NCBI GenBank assembly: GCA_040394195.1
Contig: JBEBSR010000001.1
Coordinates: 1-64,000, forward strand
Direction of reading: 5' to 3'
Source of the DNA: Wohlfahrtiimonas larvae_A
GTDB taxonomy: Bacteria > Pseudomonadota > Gammaproteobacteria > Cardiobacteriales > Wohlfahrtiimonadaceae
DNA: 64,000 nt
The translations under genes were made by a program, and so were the position numbers. Positions 52,126 through 61,406 of the stretch are shown one piece after another. Position 1 is the stretch's first letter. Every line of letters begins with the position of its first letter. The notes beneath the pieces are model-generated. The model searched no databases and was not told the DNA's origin. It saw nothing but the letters and a program-made list of their open reading frames with translations.

Positions 52126-52140
52126 CAAATTCAAGATAGA

Positions 52141-54018
52141 TTATGCAAAATCTAAAGTTGGTGGTGTTGGTTCAGCCTTTGGAGCATTATTACCATCATC
52201 TTTTGATTTTGTATTCAATGAAGAATCACTCAACTCACGATCATTCATAATATCATCAACTTGTTTAGCATCAATTGTTTCGACATCTAACAATATTTCA
52301 GCCATACGATGTAAGCGATCAATGTCATCTTCTAAAACTTGCTTCGCTCTTGCATAGTTAGATTCAACAATGCGGCGAGTTTCTTCATCAATCAATTGTG
52401 CAGTTTCGTTAGAGATGATTTCTTGGCGTGATCCACGACCACCAATTCCGCCATCACCTTCACCAAAGAATAAGAAGCCAACTTTGTCAGATAATCCCCA
52501 TTTAGTTACCATCTTACGAGCCATATCTGTTGAATGTTGAATATCACTCATTGCGCCTGTTGTTACTTTGTCATAACCGAAGATGATCTCTTCAGCAATA
52601 CGACCGCCGAACACCATCGCCATTTTATTATTCAACCATTCGCGAGAATTACTCACTTTATCATTTTCAGGCAATGTCCAAGTTACACCCAAAGCTCTGC
52701 CACGAGGAATGATTGTTACTTTATACACAGGATCTGATTTCAAACGATAAGCAACGATTGCATGCCCAGCTTCATGATAAGCAGTTAGCTTCATTTCATC
52801 AGCTGTCATCATCAATGAACGGCGTTCTGCACCCATATAAATCTTATCTTTGGCATTCTCCATATCATCCATGCCAACTTCATTTTTATTTTCACGTGCT
52901 GCAAATAATGCACCTTCATTCACAAGGTTTGCTAAATCCGCACCCGAGAAACCTGGTGTGCCTTTTGCTAGGCTCAAGATATCAACATCAGCAGCAATCG
53001 GCACTTTACGCAAATGTACTTTCAAGATCGCTTCACGACCTTTAATGTCTGGTAATGGTACTGTTACTTGGCGGTCAAAACGGCCAGGACGTAACAATGC
53101 AGGATCCAATACATCCACGCGGTTTGTGGCTGCAATAATGATGATGCCTGAATTATCACTAAAACCATCCATTTCAACCAACATTTGGTTCAATGTTTGT
53201 TCACGCTCATCATGACCACCACCTAAACCTGAACCACGATGACGACCTACTGCATCGATTTCATCAATAAAGATGATGCATGGTGCATGCTTTTTAGCTT
53301 GCTCAAACATATCACGAACACGTGCAGCACCAACACCTACGAACATTTCCATGAAATCGGAACCTGAAATCGTAAAGAAAGGTACGCCAGCTTCGCCTGC
53401 AATTGCTTTCGCCAACAATGTTTTACCCGTTCCTGGTGGCCCAACCATTAAAATGCCTTTTGGCATTTTTCCACCCAAACGCTGAAATCTTGTTGGATCT
53501 CTTAAGAAATCTACAACTTCACCCACTTCTTGTTTAGCTTCATCCGCACCTGCCACATCAGAAAAACGAGTTTTAACTTCGTCAGCTGATAGCATTTTTG
53601 CTTTAGATTTACCAAAACTCATAGGATTTTTACCACCACCACCTGATTGGCGCATCATGAACATGATTAAACCAAATAAGATTAAGATCGGTAATAAGTT
53701 CAATATGATAGATAGCAAAATTCCGCGAGAACGCATTTCTTTACCCACAATGGTAACGTTCTTATCACGTAATGTATCAATCAACATACCATTACTAGTT
53801 TCAGGGTTATAAGTTGTAAAGCGCTGCCCACTACTATAGGTACCATTAATTTCTGGTCCAGCGATTGTTACTTCTTTCACACGCCCATCATTAATGGCAT
53901 TCAAAAATTCTGAATAGGCAAGTCCCTGTCCTGGGGAACTGCCAAAGTTTTGAAATACAAGCAATACACCAAGTATTGCAACGATCAAAACAATGATATC
54001 TCTTCCGTTATATTTCAA
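52141..54018 (-). CDS. ftsH: ATP-dependent zinc metalloprotease FtsH
   Basis: The 625-residue membrane AAA+ protease degrades misfolded membrane proteins and regulators such as LpxC and sigma-32. A first helix at 8-24 and a second at about 100-122 flank the short periplasmic domain. Walker A GPPGTGKT is at 193-200, Walker B IIFIDEIDA at about 248-256, the SRH arginines near 310-315, and the zinc motif HEAGH at 415-419. It lies 142 bases after rlmE, the conserved neighbour, and ends at a strong terminator. Confidence 0.97.
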   Translation of the reverse strand: MKYNGRDIIVLIVAILGVLLVFQNFGSSPGQGLAYSEFLNAINDGRVKEVTIAGPEINGTYSSGQRFTTYNPETSNGMLIDTLRDKNVTIVGKEMRSRGILLSIILNLLPILILFGLIMFMMRQSGGGGKNPMSFGKSKAKMLSADEVKTRFSDVAGADEAKQEVGEVVDFLRDPTRFQRLGGKMPKGILMVGPPGTGKTLLAKAIAGEAGVPFFTISGSDFMEMFVGVGAARVRDMFEQAKKHAPCIIFIDEIDAVGRHRGSGLGGGHDEREQTLNQMLVEMDGFSDNSGIIIIAATNRVDVLDPALLRPGRFDRQVTVPLPDIKGREAILKVHLRKVPIAADVDILSLAKGTPGFSGADLANLVNEGALFAARENKNEVGMDDMENAKDKIYMGAERRSLMMTADEMKLTAYHEAGHAIVAYRLKSDPVYKVTIIPRGRALGVTWTLPENDKVSNSREWLNNKMAMVFGGRIAEEIIFGYDKVTTGAMSDIQHSTDMARKMVTKWGLSDKVGFLFFGEGDGGIGGRGSRQEIISNETAQLIDEETRRIVESNYARAKQVLEDDIDRLHRMAEILLDVETIDAKQVDDIMNDRELSDSSLNTKSKDDGNNAPKAEPTPPTLDFA

Positions 54019-54160
54019 AAGATTAACCTCTACGCTAAGTTAAAAAATTGTCGTTCATGAGAATAAATTTCAAACTGCAACTATACCGAATATCTTTAAT
54101 TTAGTCATCATTCAGACAAGAATGGGGTTGAAATTATCGAATTCAATAGCTGTTACAAAC

Positions 54161-54796
54161 TTATTCTGGCTTACCTTTAAAACCACGTGCTAATAAATAA
54201 ATCTCTGCACTTCTTGCACGTGATGCTTTAGGCTTTCTCGTCAACACTTTATCGAAGTTTGCACGAAGCAACTTCAAATATTCTTCAAAACCTTCACCTT
54301 GGAAGATTTTCATTAAATAATCGCCACCTGGTTTTAAATGATGAATAGAGAAATCAAAAGCCAATTCCAATAAATACATCATACGAGGCTGATCAACACC
54401 TTTCACACCACTTGTATTCGGCGCCATATCCGAAATTACGATATCAATTTTACGACCATCCAATAAAGTCTCTAATTCATTCAACACTGAGTCTTCACGG
54501 AAGTCACCAGTGATAATATCAACCCCTGCAATTGCACTCATTGGTAAAATATCCAATGCAAACACTTTGCCATTGTGGCCCACTTTATGCATCGCATATT
54601 GTGACCAACTACCCGGTGCTGCACCTAAATCTACCACCGTCATACCTGATTTGAACAATAAATCTTTTTCATCCATCTCAGAGATTTTATAAATCGCGCG
54701 TGAACGCCAGCCCTCTTTTCGTGCACGCAACACATATTCATCATCATGATGTTCTTTTAACCAACGAGAGCTACTCGGTGTACGTTTTTTTCCCAT
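54161..54796 (-). CDS. rlmE: 23S rRNA (uridine-2'-O-)-methyltransferase RlmE
   Basis: The 211-residue enzyme methylates U2552 in the A loop of 23S rRNA. The K-D-K-E catalytic tetrad is visible as K37 (RAIYK), D123 (ISDMAPNTSG), K163 (LMKIFQG) and E198 (SAEIYLLARG). The SAM motif is VVDLGAAPGSWSQ near 54-66. rlmE followed by ftsH with yhbY divergent is a conserved arrangement. Here an RsuA-like gene and a small membrane protein gene stand between yhbY and rlmE. Confidence 0.97.
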   Translation of the reverse strand: MGKKRTPSSSRWLKEHHDDEYVLRARKEGWRSRAIYKISEMDEKDLLFKSGMTVVDLGAAPGSWSQYAMHKVGHNGKVFALDILPMSAIAGVDIITGDFREDSVLNELETLLDGRKIDIVISDMAPNTSGVKGVDQPRMMYLLELAFDFSIHHLKPGGDYLMKIFQGEGFEEYLKLLRANFDKVLTRKPKASRARSAEIYLLARGFKGKPE

Positions 54797-54810
54797 GCTT
54801 TAAATCACTT

Positions 54811-55524
54811 TTAATATTGCAATTGGGCGCAACCCCACAACATTTCCACTTCTTCAATGGTTAATGCTCGAAACTTGCCCGGTTGTAAATTATGATCCAG
54901 TTTCAACGGACCATACTGAATTCTTTGAAGATAAGTCACATATAAATTCACAGCCAAAAACATCTTTTTAACTTGATGGAACTTCCCTTCTGTAATTGTT
55001 ACCCATGCTTCACTTTCATTTTGATTCGCATAGATAATCTCTAGTTTAGCAGGTGCACAACAAATTCCACCATAAAACTCAATACCGCGCGCAAATTGTT
55101 CAATTTCTTGAGAAGTTAATAGACCATTTACTTTCACACGATAGACTTTTTCCACTTTATATTGTGGCATTGGTAAACGAAAGCTTAACTGACCATTATC
55201 TGTTAATAGCAATAGCCCTTCTGTATTTCTATCCAATCGACCAATTGGCCAAATGTCTTCAGAAAATTGATCGCATACAGTGGGCAATACTTTATCTTGT
55301 GTAGCAGAAATCAATCCCATTGGTTTATTTAACATATAATAATGATGCTGAATTAAACTATAGCTTTCACCACGAATAGACAATTGATGGAATAAGCCAT
55401 CCACTTCCATTTTATCATCAGCAACAATTTTACCATTAATACGAATAGCATTGGACTGAATGAGTTGATGAATTGCTTTTTTAGATAGCTTCTGCTCTAT
55501 TAATAAATACTGATAAAGATGCAT
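54811..55524 (-). CDS. rsuA: RsuA-family 16S rRNA pseudouridine synthase
   Basis: The 237-residue protein has an N-terminal S4-like RNA-binding domain (LIEQKLSKKAIHQLIQSN, then IRINGKIV) and the RsuA catalytic block PIGRLDRNTEGLLLLTDNG with the catalytic aspartate. GKFHQVKKMFLAVN and YLQRIQYGPLKLD are typical of RsuA. The small length and absence of the long RluB/E tail favour RsuA (U516 of 16S rRNA), though the target is inferred. Its ATG overlaps the stop of the 87-residue membrane protein (TAATG). It stands upstream of rlmE on the same strand. Confidence 0.85.
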   Translation of the reverse strand: MHLYQYLLIEQKLSKKAIHQLIQSNAIRINGKIVADDKMEVDGLFHQLSIRGESYSLIQHHYYMLNKPMGLISATQDKVLPTVCDQFSEDIWPIGRLDRNTEGLLLLTDNGQLSFRLPMPQYKVEKVYRVKVNGLLTSQEIEQFARGIEFYGGICCAPAKLEIIYANQNESEAWVTITEGKFHQVKKMFLAVNLYVTYLQRIQYGPLKLDHNLQPGKFRALTIEEVEMLWGCAQLQY

Positions 55525-55787
55525 TAACGATTTTTTTTCTGCTCTGATGCCAATATAAATGAACGAGCACGTGCCATCAAAAATCCAGCACTCACAACAC
55601 CATAAAAAAGCAATAGAATAAATTCATCTCTTTTAGATAAAGAAAAGAATGGTAAAATAATCACAAGGATTATACCCGCAACCAAAAACATTAGAGCCAA
55701 CATTCTTAAACTTAAGAAAAGCTGGTGAATTCTTCGTGGTTGCGCTAAGCTTGCCTCCACTTTTTTTAGATTAGGATCGTTATTCAT
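55524..55787 (-). CDS. Small membrane protein of unknown function
   Basis: The 87-residue product has a charged N-terminus (NNDPNLKKVEASLAQ) and two hydrophobic segments, LRMLALMFLVAGIILVIILP and EFILLLFYGVVSAGFLMARA. The basic ends suggest a two-pass inner membrane protein. I do not recognise a family. The ATG shares three bases with the start codon of divergent yhbY (CATG), and its stop overlaps the RsuA-like start, which suggests a real translated gene. The ribosome binding site is weak. Confidence 0.6.
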   Translation of the reverse strand: MNNDPNLKKVEASLAQPRRIHQLFLSLRMLALMFLVAGIILVIILPFFSLSKRDEFILLLFYGVVSAGFLMARARSFILASEQKKNR

Positions 55788-56094
55788 GACTCAAATGAAA
55801 TTAACAAAAGAACACATACATGCTTTAAAAGGCCTCGCTCATCCAATGAAACCTGTATTAATTATGGGTGAAAAAGGCGTGACTGAATCATTCTTAGCAG
55901 AAGCAGAACGCGCTATAGAATATCATGAATTGATTAAAATCCGTATCTCTGGTGATGATCGTGAAGCAAAAAAAGCAATCGCTGCTGAAATCACAACTGC
56001 TTTGAATGCGGTGATGATTCAGCATATTGGCAACGTGATCACACTATTTAAACGTAATCATGAAGCACCAAAGATTTTCTTTTCAAATAAATAA
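55786..56094 (+). CDS. yhbY: YhbY-family CRM-domain RNA-binding protein
   Basis: The 102-residue protein begins MTQMKLTKEHIHALKGLAHP and has the CRM/YhbY signature KPVLIMGEKGVTESFLAEAE, here in parts, and IKIRISGDDREAKKA. It ends in HIGNVITLFKRNHEAPKIF. YhbY binds 50S precursors and acts in assembly. A TAGGAT site stands about 8 bases before the chosen ATG; the next ATG (codon 4) has none. Its promoter must lie inside the divergent 87-residue gene. A terminator follows. Confidence 0.93.
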   Translation: MTQMKLTKEHIHALKGLAHPMKPVLIMGEKGVTESFLAEAERAIEYHELIKIRISGDDREAKKAIAAEITTALNAVMIQHIGNVITLFKRNHEAPKIFFSNK

Positions 56095-56097
56095 CAT

Positions 56098-56127
56098 CAA
56101 AAACCCTTGTTCTCACAAGGGTTTTTT
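56098..56127. terminator. Bidirectional terminator
   Basis: AAAACCCTTGT and ACAAGGGTTTT pair around TCTC between the convergent yhbY and pilin-type genes. T runs flank it on both strands. Confidence 0.88.
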
Positions 56128-56128
56128 C

Positions 56129-56752
56129 TTACTTTTCAGGGACCGCTGAAACTGCACTGATTACACTATAAGCATCTAAAACACGTGCAATTATAGTAAT
56201 TCTGAAATGCAGATACTTACATGATAGTTTATCATCACCCGTGCATTTACCTAAACCTAACTGTTGTACGATAAAAAACACACTACCATCACCTGAAAAT
56301 GTCCCCTTAAAGCCTTGTTGGATCAGATTATCCCAACCAGGTTTATTTGCTGTTGATCCTGTTAAACCACCTGTTTCTCTTAATTCTGTCAATGCTTCAT
56401 CAATCGTTTCATCTGAAATTGGATCACAGTTTTCTGCCCTATTTGCTAAAACATTGTTCCCCTCAGAATCTTTAATTGGATCACCATTTGCATCTTTTGC
56501 AAATGCCCCGCAAATATCTCGCTTCGAGTATTTGGGTAAACCTCCAGCAGCAGTTATTAAGTTAGCTTCTAACTCATTCAAAGCTTGAATTGCCAAATCC
56601 TCCGCCTCTTGCTTAAACGTTACATACTGCACATTCAAAGTAGATGTTGTAGTTTGTTGATATAAACCAATACCTAAAATGGCAAAAATAATCAACATCA
56701 TCAAAGTAATGAATAAAATAAAGCCTTTTTGTAATTGTTTTTGTATTCTCAT
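56129..56752 (-). CDS. PilX-like pilus assembly protein
   Basis: The 207-residue protein begins MRIQKQLQKGFILFITLMML, a PilX-like start with GFxLFxxLxxL and one N-terminal membrane helix. Two cysteine pairs (RDICGAF with ENCDPI, and GKCTGDDKLSCKY) probably form disulfides outside the cytoplasm. It is the second gene after a PilV-like one and has 11 bases between. PilX-type proteins help start pilus fibres. It has little similarity to the PilX-position protein at 12635. Confidence 0.7.
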   Translation of the reverse strand: MRIQKQLQKGFILFITLMMLIIFAILGIGLYQQTTTSTLNVQYVTFKQEAEDLAIQALNELEANLITAAGGLPKYSKRDICGAFAKDANGDPIKDSEGNNVLANRAENCDPISDETIDEALTELRETGGLTGSTANKPGWDNLIQQGFKGTFSGDGSVFFIVQQLGLGKCTGDDKLSCKYLHFRITIIARVLDAYSVISAVSAVPEK

Positions 56753-56763
56753 ATTTTTAATCT

Positions 56764-57132
56764 CTAGTGATCCCTTCCACTATAATCAATAACTACTGTA
56801 TATTTTTGAGCAGCTGTAACATTTTCTAAATTATCACCTTTATTTACAATAGTAATGGTTTGATCTGTCACTTTTATATCTTTCATCATAGCATTCGCTG
56901 TAACCTCTAATTCACCAAAAGACTTATCTTCTAATTTATTATTCTGTGATAAATTTATTCTTGCAGTAAAATCATCAATTAAAATTGGAATTGCCATATC
57001 AGTACCCAAATCACCCAAATCTGAGATTGCTCGATTCTGTAATTTCACTAAGCCAACAATTGCAATAGAGAAAATTCCTAAAGCAATTAGAAACTCTAGT
57101 AGAAATGAGCCTTTTTGTTGTTTTATTATCAT
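56764..57132 (-). CDS. PilV-like prepilin
   Basis: The 122-residue protein begins MIIKQQKGSFLLEFLIALGI, a prepilin motif with cleavage after glycine; position +1 is serine, not the usual phenylalanine, and glutamate is at mature +5. The rest is a short pilin domain with no cysteine, ending TVVIDYSGRDH. It resembles PilV proteins, which link minor pilins. It heads a two-gene unit with the PilX-like gene. No PilW is present in this locus. Confidence 0.7.
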   Translation of the reverse strand: MIIKQQKGSFLLEFLIALGIFSIAIVGLVKLQNRAISDLGDLGTDMAIPILIDDFTARINLSQNNKLEDKSFGELEVTANAMMKDIKVTDQTITIVNKGDNLENVTAAQKYTVVIDYSGRDH

Positions 57133-57225
57133 TTTACCCTCTAATTATCTCAGCATATTTCGACTATTCTATCAAAAATTATCATTTTAGTAATCATCGC
57201 TGTCGTACTCACATGACCAAACAAA

Positions 57226-57801
57226 TTAATGGCATTGCGCCAATTTCAGCTGATCACCATAACTAATGCAATCAAACTCTAAATTTTGATACAGAATTTC
57301 ATCCAACACTTTAGCCATTTCTTGATTAATCTCATCAATTAATTGATCGCAGCTCTCATTATCTTTCACCGCTAAACCTAAGATATCCTGCTCAAAGTTT
57401 CTCAAGGAATCCTGCCAAATCTTTTCATGAAATTTTTCATGCTCCTCTAGTTTAATTTGCTCATTTTCAAAAGTTTGGCGGACCTTTAATGGATAATTGC
57501 CCATTTTCAAACGTGGCAATGTCATGACACTGTTTAATTCCATTTCGAAGGTTTTAGCTTTACATTGTCCATTATCATGCACCAAATTCATTCTACTAAT
57601 CATGGTGGATGCTTCATAGCCACCAACAGTATGATTATCATTTGTCGACTCACTTAAATGTGAGGCTTCCATCATTGCTAACCTAATCATTTCAGCATTA
57701 GCAGGCGCAATATCATAATATTCTTTGGTTAAATTAACTTCTAACCCTTCAGCGAAGTTAACTAACATTAAAAAACTAATAAAAGCACCAATATTTTGCA
57801 T
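57226..57801 (-). CDS. Exported DUF922-like protein, possible zinc peptidase
   Basis: The 191-residue protein has a signal-like start (MQNIGAFISFLMLVNFAEG). Its pattern fits DUF922: KEYYDIAPANAEMIRLAM at the start, TLPRL in the middle, and LEEHEKFHEKIW, whose HExxH is the zinc-peptidase motif. Cysteines near NGQCKAK and the end (ESCDQL, FDCISY, LAQCH) may form disulfides. It lies 9 bases after the AsmA-type gene and may be cotranscribed. Peptidase activity is inferred from HEKFH and is not certain. Confidence 0.55.
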   Translation of the reverse strand: MQNIGAFISFLMLVNFAEGLEVNLTKEYYDIAPANAEMIRLAMMEASHLSESTNDNHTVGGYEASTMISRMNLVHDNGQCKAKTFEMELNSVMTLPRLKMGNYPLKVRQTFENEQIKLEEHEKFHEKIWQDSLRNFEQDILGLAVKDNESCDQLIDEINQEMAKVLDEILYQNLEFDCISYGDQLKLAQCH

Positions 57802-57809
57802 TTAATTCA

Positions 57810-60149
57810 TCACAATAAGTTTTTCAATAAGCCTTTAACGGCTGGGTTTTTCTGCAATTGTTTTTCTATTTCTCCATCTAGCTTATCTTGCAACTTATCT
57901 TTTTGCTTATCAATCTCTTTGCGTGCTTTTTCCTTAATAGCATTTTCAGCTAAACCTGCAATAACGTTACCTAATTGGTCTGTATCTAAACGGCATAACC
58001 CATCAGTTTTTTCCAAAGAACCTTCACAAATTAACGGAATTGGAATACCTTTGAAACGCTCATTAATCTGACAAGCAGGATCAGGATTAATGGAATGATC
58101 ACCAGTTAATACAGCATTCATACGATAATTAATTGCCATGCGATTCAAATTCACATCACCTTTACCATTTATCGCTAAACCTGGTACCAACATTTGGAAT
58201 GGATTATTCGTCACAACACCATTTTTAATTATAATTTTGCCAGAGAGCTTTTGGAAATCAGTATAGTTTCGATTGAATGAACCTGTTAAAGGTTTTTGGT
58301 TTAACAAAGCAACACCTTGACACATAAGCTTTTCATAATTCAAGTTATTAATCTTACCTTGTGCCAAATCAAAACTGGCATCGCCATTCAGATTTGCAAT
58401 CACTTGATTTTGTAATCGCCCAGAAGTTGTGATGCCAAACTGAGCATTCAAAATACCTTCAACGTTGATGTTTTTATGATTTTGATTCAAACGCGATAAT
58501 AAAAAATCACTATCAATATAATCTTTCAAAGAAATTTGTGGCAAAACTTTCGTTAAATCAATCTTCTGGATTTTGCCATTAAAGATAACTTTTGGCGTTT
58601 TCTGGCCTTTCAACGAACCACTGAATGATAAGTTGCCACCATAAATATTAGTTGATAATTGATCCAACACTGCATCACCATTTTTGAGTGAGCCTTTCAC
58701 GCGATTATTCGCCAATTGTAATTGATCCAATGTTAAGCGCTCCCACTGAATATCCGCAATCACATTAATTGTTTTTGGCAATACAGGAATTAACTCAGGA
58801 TTAGTTGGCTCTTTTGTTTTAGGATGGGCTTTGGTAGTCTCTTGGCTTGTATTAGTTGCTTGTTTTTTAGGTGGCAAATAATGGTTCAATATTAATTGAT
58901 CACCTTTCAACACAACTGCAATTGTTGGCACTTTATCCAAAGCAATCGCACCTGATCCTTTAACTTTTGTATCATCAAAAGCAATCTCAATAGGATTGAT
59001 ATCAATATTTTTCAGGTTGCCATTGACGCTCATCTTAATAGAAGCTTTTTGTAATGCTGTTTTAGACTCAAATTGTGGCAACTCAATCTTCAATTGGTTC
59101 AACAATGCTTTTAAATTAAAAGTATTCGTTACAATATTGCCCGCAAATTTCAGCTGATCATTAGAATATTTTTCAACTATCACATTGCCTGTTACAACTA
59201 AATCATCCATTGATAATTTCAACTGATCCACATTCAACAATTCTTTCTTCAAATCAGCTTTAACTACACTTTGAACTTGCAGATTATTCACAGCAAAGTC
59301 TTTAACTTTCCCACTGCTTTGAATGGATAAATTAGACAATTGCAATAACTGTGTATTGAGATCCATATCCACAATCGTTGATAGCTCAGTTAATAGCTGA
59401 ACATCATCCATTTTGATATCATTCTTCAATTTCAAATCACGCATTTGTAGACGTTTCTCTGCAGAATTAAAGTCAATAATAGTGGATGCTTCGATCTGCC
59501 CTTCTACTTTGGGATTAAATAACAAGTAACCGCTATTGAATGCAACAGAAACTGGCTGATTCAGCATTACTTCACCAGTCACTGCATTCAAATTTTTCAA
59601 CGCCAATGCTTGATTCTTTTGTGCATCTTTATAGATAAAGTTCGCGTTTTTAATGCTGATACTTTTCACATATAAATTGGGCGTGGGCTTTGTATTAAAA
59701 TTTTCTGATTGATTTGTCTCTGCCTCAGCTTTCGCCTCTGTTGTTTGTACTTTTTTAGGCAATGACCAATTTGTATTGCCATTAGCATCTTTCAACAATG
59801 AAACAGACAAGCCTTCCATCACAACATCATTGATATTGAGTTCTCGGTTGAAAAGGCTTTTTAACAAAATAGATGCTTGTGCCAATTTAATATTGGCAAT
59901 GGGAACTGTTGGTGTATTTGGGCTTGCTACAGAAATATTTTGTACTTTCAATCCCAACCAAGGATAAAAAGTCCATTCGATATCGCCATCGATGGTTAAA
60001 ATAACATTGGCATTCTTTTGCACCAATTCTGTAATTTGTGGCTTAAATTGATTGGGATTGACAAACATTACAATTCCACCAATTGCTAAAGCAATAACGA
60101 CAACAACCGTGAGAATCAAATAAACAAAAATTTTAATCAATTTTTTCAT
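57810..60149 (-). CDS. AsmA-family outer membrane biogenesis protein
   Basis: The 779-residue protein has one N-terminal membrane helix (IKIFVYLILTVVVVIALAIG) and a long periplasmic domain. The N-terminal AsmA block has VNPNQFKPQITELVQ, IDGDIEWTFYPWLGLKVQNIS and the C-terminal block has GDASFDLAQGKINNLNYEKLMCQG. AsmA-type proteins probably carry phospholipids from the inner to the outer membrane. The start is the ATG encoding MKKLIKIF; an in-frame TTG seven codons earlier is possible. A Gln-Lys-rich tail ends the protein. It is next to lplT and aas, which also act on phospholipids. Confidence 0.85.
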   Translation of the reverse strand: MKKLIKIFVYLILTVVVVIALAIGGIVMFVNPNQFKPQITELVQKNANVILTIDGDIEWTFYPWLGLKVQNISVASPNTPTVPIANIKLAQASILLKSLFNRELNINDVVMEGLSVSLLKDANGNTNWSLPKKVQTTEAKAEAETNQSENFNTKPTPNLYVKSISIKNANFIYKDAQKNQALALKNLNAVTGEVMLNQPVSVAFNSGYLLFNPKVEGQIEASTIIDFNSAEKRLQMRDLKLKNDIKMDDVQLLTELSTIVDMDLNTQLLQLSNLSIQSSGKVKDFAVNNLQVQSVVKADLKKELLNVDQLKLSMDDLVVTGNVIVEKYSNDQLKFAGNIVTNTFNLKALLNQLKIELPQFESKTALQKASIKMSVNGNLKNIDINPIEIAFDDTKVKGSGAIALDKVPTIAVVLKGDQLILNHYLPPKKQATNTSQETTKAHPKTKEPTNPELIPVLPKTINVIADIQWERLTLDQLQLANNRVKGSLKNGDAVLDQLSTNIYGGNLSFSGSLKGQKTPKVIFNGKIQKIDLTKVLPQISLKDYIDSDFLLSRLNQNHKNINVEGILNAQFGITTSGRLQNQVIANLNGDASFDLAQGKINNLNYEKLMCQGVALLNQKPLTGSFNRNYTDFQKLSGKIIIKNGVVTNNPFQMLVPGLAINGKGDVNLNRMAINYRMNAVLTGDHSINPDPACQINERFKGIPIPLICEGSLEKTDGLCRLDTDQLGNVIAGLAENAIKEKARKEIDKQKDKLQDKLDGEIEKQLQKNPAVKGLLKNLL

Positions 60150-60197
60150 GGTAGTACCCAATGGATTCAATCATTAGGTTTTAGAATACAACAGTTT

Positions 60198-61403
60198 TTA
60201 ATCTTGTGCTGTCTCTAATACGTTTCGCTTGCCGATATGATAAAAAAGCCCCAAGATTCCTACAGAGAAGAAAGCGCCAAAACATACCATCAATGTAATG
60301 ATAGAAACTTCATAATAAGCTAATGCGCCAAAAATAATCATCATCAAAATCATTACAAAGTTTTCTGAGAAATTCTGCACAGCAACAGCAGTACCAGCAC
60401 TTTCAAATAACTTTCCACGTTCTTGCAATAAGGCATTCATAGGAATCACAAAAGTACCGCCACAAGCACCAATCAATATTAAGAAGATATATACACTGTA
60501 GATATTTGTTTGGAATGAGAAAATTGTTGCAATTACGCCCATTGCTAAGCCTGCCCACAAACACCATTTGATATTTTTCACGCTGATGAATAGTGAAGCA
60601 ATCAATGCACCAAATACAATCCCAATGCTTACAATAGCGCTGAGCATTGCGACCATTTCTGTGCCACCATCCAATACAACGCGTACCCAATCATTCAGCA
60701 ATAAACGTAGCGTTGTTGCAGCTCCCCAGAATAAGCTTGTGCCTAAGATTGCAAAGCGCGCTTGTTTATCACAAGCTAATTTCACCAAAATACTGCCAAA
60801 ACTTTTCAGCAATGCTTTTGGTGCAAAGCTATCTTTACGCACAGCCTGAATTTTAGGAATGAAGATATTGAACACAACCGCAACTGCGTACATCCCGCCA
60901 GCAAAAACAAAAGCCATCACAATATTGCGCTCTGCTAATAATCCACCTAAATACGCTCCCAATAAAATTGCCATAATTGTAGAGCCTTCAACCATGCCAT
61001 TCACTTTGACTAACAAACGAGTTGTCACCAATTCACCCAAAATACCGAATTTGGCAGGAGAATAAACAGCAGCACCAACACCCACTATTGCGTAACATAA
61101 GAATGGGCTTGCATCGAAGAACAACAAAGCAACACCCAATAACTTCATTCCGTTACCAATCATCAACACACGCGATTTTGGCTGATTATCAGCAAATAAA
61201 CCCACAACTGGTGCTAACAAAATATATGAGATTAAAAAGCATGCTTGCAATAAATAGGTACTTTCTTTCAAAGCACCCAATTTATCCAAAAGCTCCAATA
61301 AGGCGAAGAAGAGTGCGTTATCTGCTAATGCTGAAAAAAATTGAGCATTAACAACACTGATGACGCCTTTATTGAATAATTTATCTGATGGTTCTTGTTT
61401 CAT
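60198..61403 (-). CDS. lplT: Lysophospholipid transporter LplT
   Basis: The 401-residue MFS protein flips lysophosphatidylethanolamine and similar lipids inward for reacylation by Aas. It has the LplT features VNAQFFSALADNALFFALL, NGMKLLGVALLFF and GVGAAVYSPAKFGILGELV, near identical in pattern to E. coli LplT. About twelve membrane helices are expected. It begins 3 bases after the aas stop codon, so they are coupled. The order here is aas then lplT; in E. coli it is lplT then aas. Confidence 0.93.
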   Translation of the reverse strand: MKQEPSDKLFNKGVISVVNAQFFSALADNALFFALLELLDKLGALKESTYLLQACFLISYILLAPVVGLFADNQPKSRVLMIGNGMKLLGVALLFFDASPFLCYAIVGVGAAVYSPAKFGILGELVTTRLLVKVNGMVEGSTIMAILLGAYLGGLLAERNIVMAFVFAGGMYAVAVVFNIFIPKIQAVRKDSFAPKALLKSFGSILVKLACDKQARFAILGTSLFWGAATTLRLLLNDWVRVVLDGGTEMVAMLSAIVSIGIVFGALIASLFISVKNIKWCLWAGLAMGVIATIFSFQTNIYSVYIFLILIGACGGTFVIPMNALLQERGKLFESAGTAVAVQNFSENFVMILMMIIFGALAYYEVSIITLMVCFGAFFSVGILGLFYHIGKRNVLETAQD

Positions 61404-61406
61404 TAA

